A stretch of 11,619 bases of DNA from an uncultured Mycoplasmatota bacterium (GTDB lineage Bacteria > Bacillota_I > Bacilli_A > RF39 > UBA660). Under the pieces are notes generated by a model, which was not told where the DNA came from, made no database searches, and saw only the letters and a list, made by a program, of their open reading frames with translations. How positions within the stretch are numbered: position 1 is the stretch's first letter; every line of letters starts with the position of its first letter. This document shows positions 9,965 to 11,619 of the stretch, one piece after another. Made by a program: the position numbers and the translations under genes. The stretch spans positions 1-11,619 of the forward strand of contig CAMYRF010000010.1 in NCBI GenBank assembly GCA_947296775.1. The letters run 5' to 3'.

Positions 9965-11619
9965 ATGTACTTAAAAGAAATAAAATCGCAAGGATTTAAA
10001 TCATTTGCTGATAAAACTAATATCGAATTAACAAGCGGAATTACAGGTATAGTAGGTCCAAACGGATCAGGAAAAAGTAATGTAGTAGATGCCGTAAGAT
10101 GGGTTTTAGGAGAACAATCAGTAAAATCATTACGTGGAGACGGAAACATGGCTGACGTAATTTTTTCTGGTAGTAAAAGTAGAAATGCTATGAACGTCGC
10201 ATCAGTTACCTTAGTTTTCGATAATACCGATAAATATTTACCTTTAGAATTTGATGAAGTAGAAATCAAAAGAAGAGTATATAAAGACGGAACAAACGAA
10301 TATTTTTTAAATAACGAAAGAGTAAGACTAAAAGATATCACAAACCTTCTGTTAGATAGCGGAATTGCTAAAGAAAGTTTCAATATTATCTCACAAGGTA
10401 AAATAGAATCAATAATCAGCAGTAAGCCATCTGAAAGAAGAGTAATTTTTGAAGAAGCCGCAGGTGTATTAAAATACAAAAGAAGAAAAGAAGACGCCAT
10501 TAGAAAATTAGATAAAACACATAATAACTTAAGTAGAGTAAACGATATAATAAGTGAACTAGAACCACAAATAAAGCCCCTAAAAGAAGCTAAAGAAAAA
10601 GCCTTAGAGTACATGAATGCTAAAGAAGATTTAGAAGAAGTAGAAATCGCTCTTATTACTGAAGATATAACAAAAATAAATAATCAATATCAAAACGATA
10701 AAGAAAAAATGGAAAACTTAAATAACGAAATATTAAAACTAGGCGTTTCATCAAATCAATCAGAAGTAAAAATAGAAGAATATAAAAACGAAATAAACAA
10801 AAACTTCGAACAAATCAAAAAAACACAAAACGAAATATTAGAATATACTACCAAAGCCGAAAAATTAAATAGTCGTAAAGATATAATTACCGAAAGAAAA
10901 AAATACGAAGTAGAAGACACTAAACTACATAATACAATTATCGAACTAAAAGAAAAAGAAGGCCAAATAAAAAATCAAATCAATAGCTTAGACACTGATA
11001 TTATAAACATAAATAAAGAAACAACAAAAGTTGAAGAAGAAATAAAAAAACTAGAGAGCCAAATTAAAAATATAAAAACCGAAAAGCAAAATTTAGAAAA
11101 TCATTTAACATTAACACTAAGACAAAAAAACAATCTAGAAATAAAAGCTGAAAATTTAAAAGATAATATCGAAAACGGCGGAATGCTACCACAAGCAGTT
11201 AAAAGCATCCTAAACAATCCAAAATTAACAGGAATTCATAACGTATTAGGTAATCTAATAGAAACAGACCCTAAATATAGTTTAGCTATTTCAACCGCAT
11301 TAGGTTTTAACACAAACAACATCATAGTAGATAACGAAAACTGCGCTAAAGAAGCCATTAAATACATAAAAAACATTGGAAGAGCAACATTCTTCCCATT
11401 AAACATAATAAAAGCTAAATACATCGATAAAGAAACAATGGATACTATAAATCATGAACCATATTTCGCATGTATTGCCAGCGATTTAGTAAAATATGAT
11501 AACGCTTACCAAAACATCATTCTAAACCAACTAGGAAATATCATCGTTACCGAAAACATAGAAGACGCAACAAAACTAAGCAAAAAAATAAACTATAGAT
11601 ATCGTATAGTAACCATAGA
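9965..11619 (+). CDS. smc: Chromosome partition protein SMC, N-terminal part (cut by window end)
   Basis: 551 codons and two bases of an open frame that runs off the window. SMC forms a ring-shaped ATPase dimer with ScpA and ScpB that loads onto DNA and helps fold and separate chromosomes. MYLKEIKSQGFKSFADK is the standard SMC start; Walker A is GPNGSGKS (31-38); the Q-loop is ISQGKIE (Gln144), followed by FEEAAGVLKYKRRK. A long Lys/Glu/Asn-rich coiled coil follows (about 170-400), then the hinge begins with TGIHNVLGNLIETDPKYSLAIS at about residue 422. Walker B and the ABC signature lie beyond the window. The hinge usually starts near residue 500 or later in Bacilli SMC, so the first arm seems about 80-100 residues short. 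ATG 9965 is chosen over ATG 9959, which touches the AAAGGTG ribosome site. It has its own promoter, and rnc is not upstream. Confidence 0.95.
   Translation, partial: MYLKEIKSQGFKSFADKTNIELTSGITGIVGPNGSGKSNVVDAVRWVLGEQSVKSLRGDGNMADVIFSGSKSRNAMNVASVTLVFDNTDKYLPLEFDEVEIKRRVYKDGTNEYFLNNERVRLKDITNLLLDSGIAKESFNIISQGKIESIISSKPSERRVIFEEAAGVLKYKRRKEDAIRKLDKTHNNLSRVNDIISELEPQIKPLKEAKEKALEYMNAKEDLEEVEIALITEDITKINNQYQNDKEKMENLNNEILKLGVSSNQSEVKIEEYKNEINKNFEQIKKTQNEILEYTTKAEKLNSRKDIITERKKYEVEDTKLHNTIIELKEKEGQIKNQINSLDTDIININKETTKVEEEIKKLESQIKNIKTEKQNLENHLTLTLRQKNNLEIKAENLKDNIENGGMLPQAVKSILNNPKLTGIHNVLGNLIETDPKYSLAISTALGFNTNNIIVDNENCAKEAIKYIKNIGRATFFPLNIIKAKYIDKETMDTINHEPYFACIASDLVKYDNAYQNIILNQLGNIIVTENIEDATKLSKKINYRYRIVTI

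Noticed and set aside
9895..10614. Long minus-strand open frame (239 codons) opposite smc
   Set aside because: It lies antisense to a canonical SMC N-terminus; its Ser/Leu/Phe-rich translation is what antisense reading of Lys/Glu-rich AT-rich coding DNA gives, and there is no motif of its own.
1..11619. CRISPR arrays, tRNA or rRNA genes, insertion sequences, phage genes
   Set aside because: No regularly spaced repeats, no cloverleaf or rRNA-like blocks, no transposase or integrase motifs and no long terminal inverted repeats were seen on either strand.

Overview
The window looks like chromosomal DNA of an AT-rich, low-GC Gram-positive bacterium of the Bacilli/Mollicutes-related branch. The nusB-xseA-xseB run, Bacilli-type Shine-Dalgarno sequences (AGGAGG and, more often, GGTGA), and the SMC and TcdA sequence types all point that way. 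Intergenic spaces are very short, and most terminators sit on or next to the stop codon they follow, which suggests a compact, possibly reduced genome. Seventeen annotated reading frames with visible stops end in TAA or TAG and none in TGA. Tryptophan is encoded by TGG and no gene is interrupted by TGA, so the standard code is assumed. The taxonomic placement is inferred from the sequence only.

Layout. 1-493: a minus-strand DUF192-like gene with its own terminator, then a divergent promoter region carrying a 14-bp direct repeat. 494-1114: a small Flp/TadE-like class III pilin, a terminator, and a three-helix membrane protein. 1170-2378: a GT4-type glycosyltransferase with its own promoter. 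2446-4338: a tight housekeeping operon, nusB-xseA-xseB (transcription antitermination factor and both subunits of exonuclease VII). 4423-4863: a single-anchor protein of unknown function. 4930-6513: an overlapping three-gene operon of two type IV prepilins with identical leaders and a membrane-anchored protein with bacterial Ig-like (DUF5011-type) domains. 6596-7316: two overlapping small membrane proteins of unknown function. 7393-8415: a stand-alone protein with a C-terminal DUF3883 domain of PD-(D/E)XK nuclease type. 8416-8692: an intergenic stretch holding a 49-codon open frame and a terminator. 8693-9898: tcdA (tRNA cyclic-t6A dehydratase) with a co-transcribed unknown gene. 9965-11619: smc, cut by the window end, with a first coiled-coil arm that seems shorter than usual.

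Functionally this is a mosaic of core information-processing genes (nusB, xseAB, tcdA, smc) and cell-surface genes (pilins, Ig-like protein, glycosyltransferase, small membrane proteins). Nearly every transcription unit has the same plan: a terminator hairpin overlapping or touching the stop codon, a promoter within a few tens of bases (sometimes overlapping the terminator), then a strong ribosome binding site. No pilus motor, platform or prepilin peptidase gene is present, so the pilins must use machinery encoded elsewhere. The least explained items are the pilin/Ig-like operon, the orphan DUF3883 protein with the small open frame behind it, the unknown partner of tcdA and the short SMC arm.
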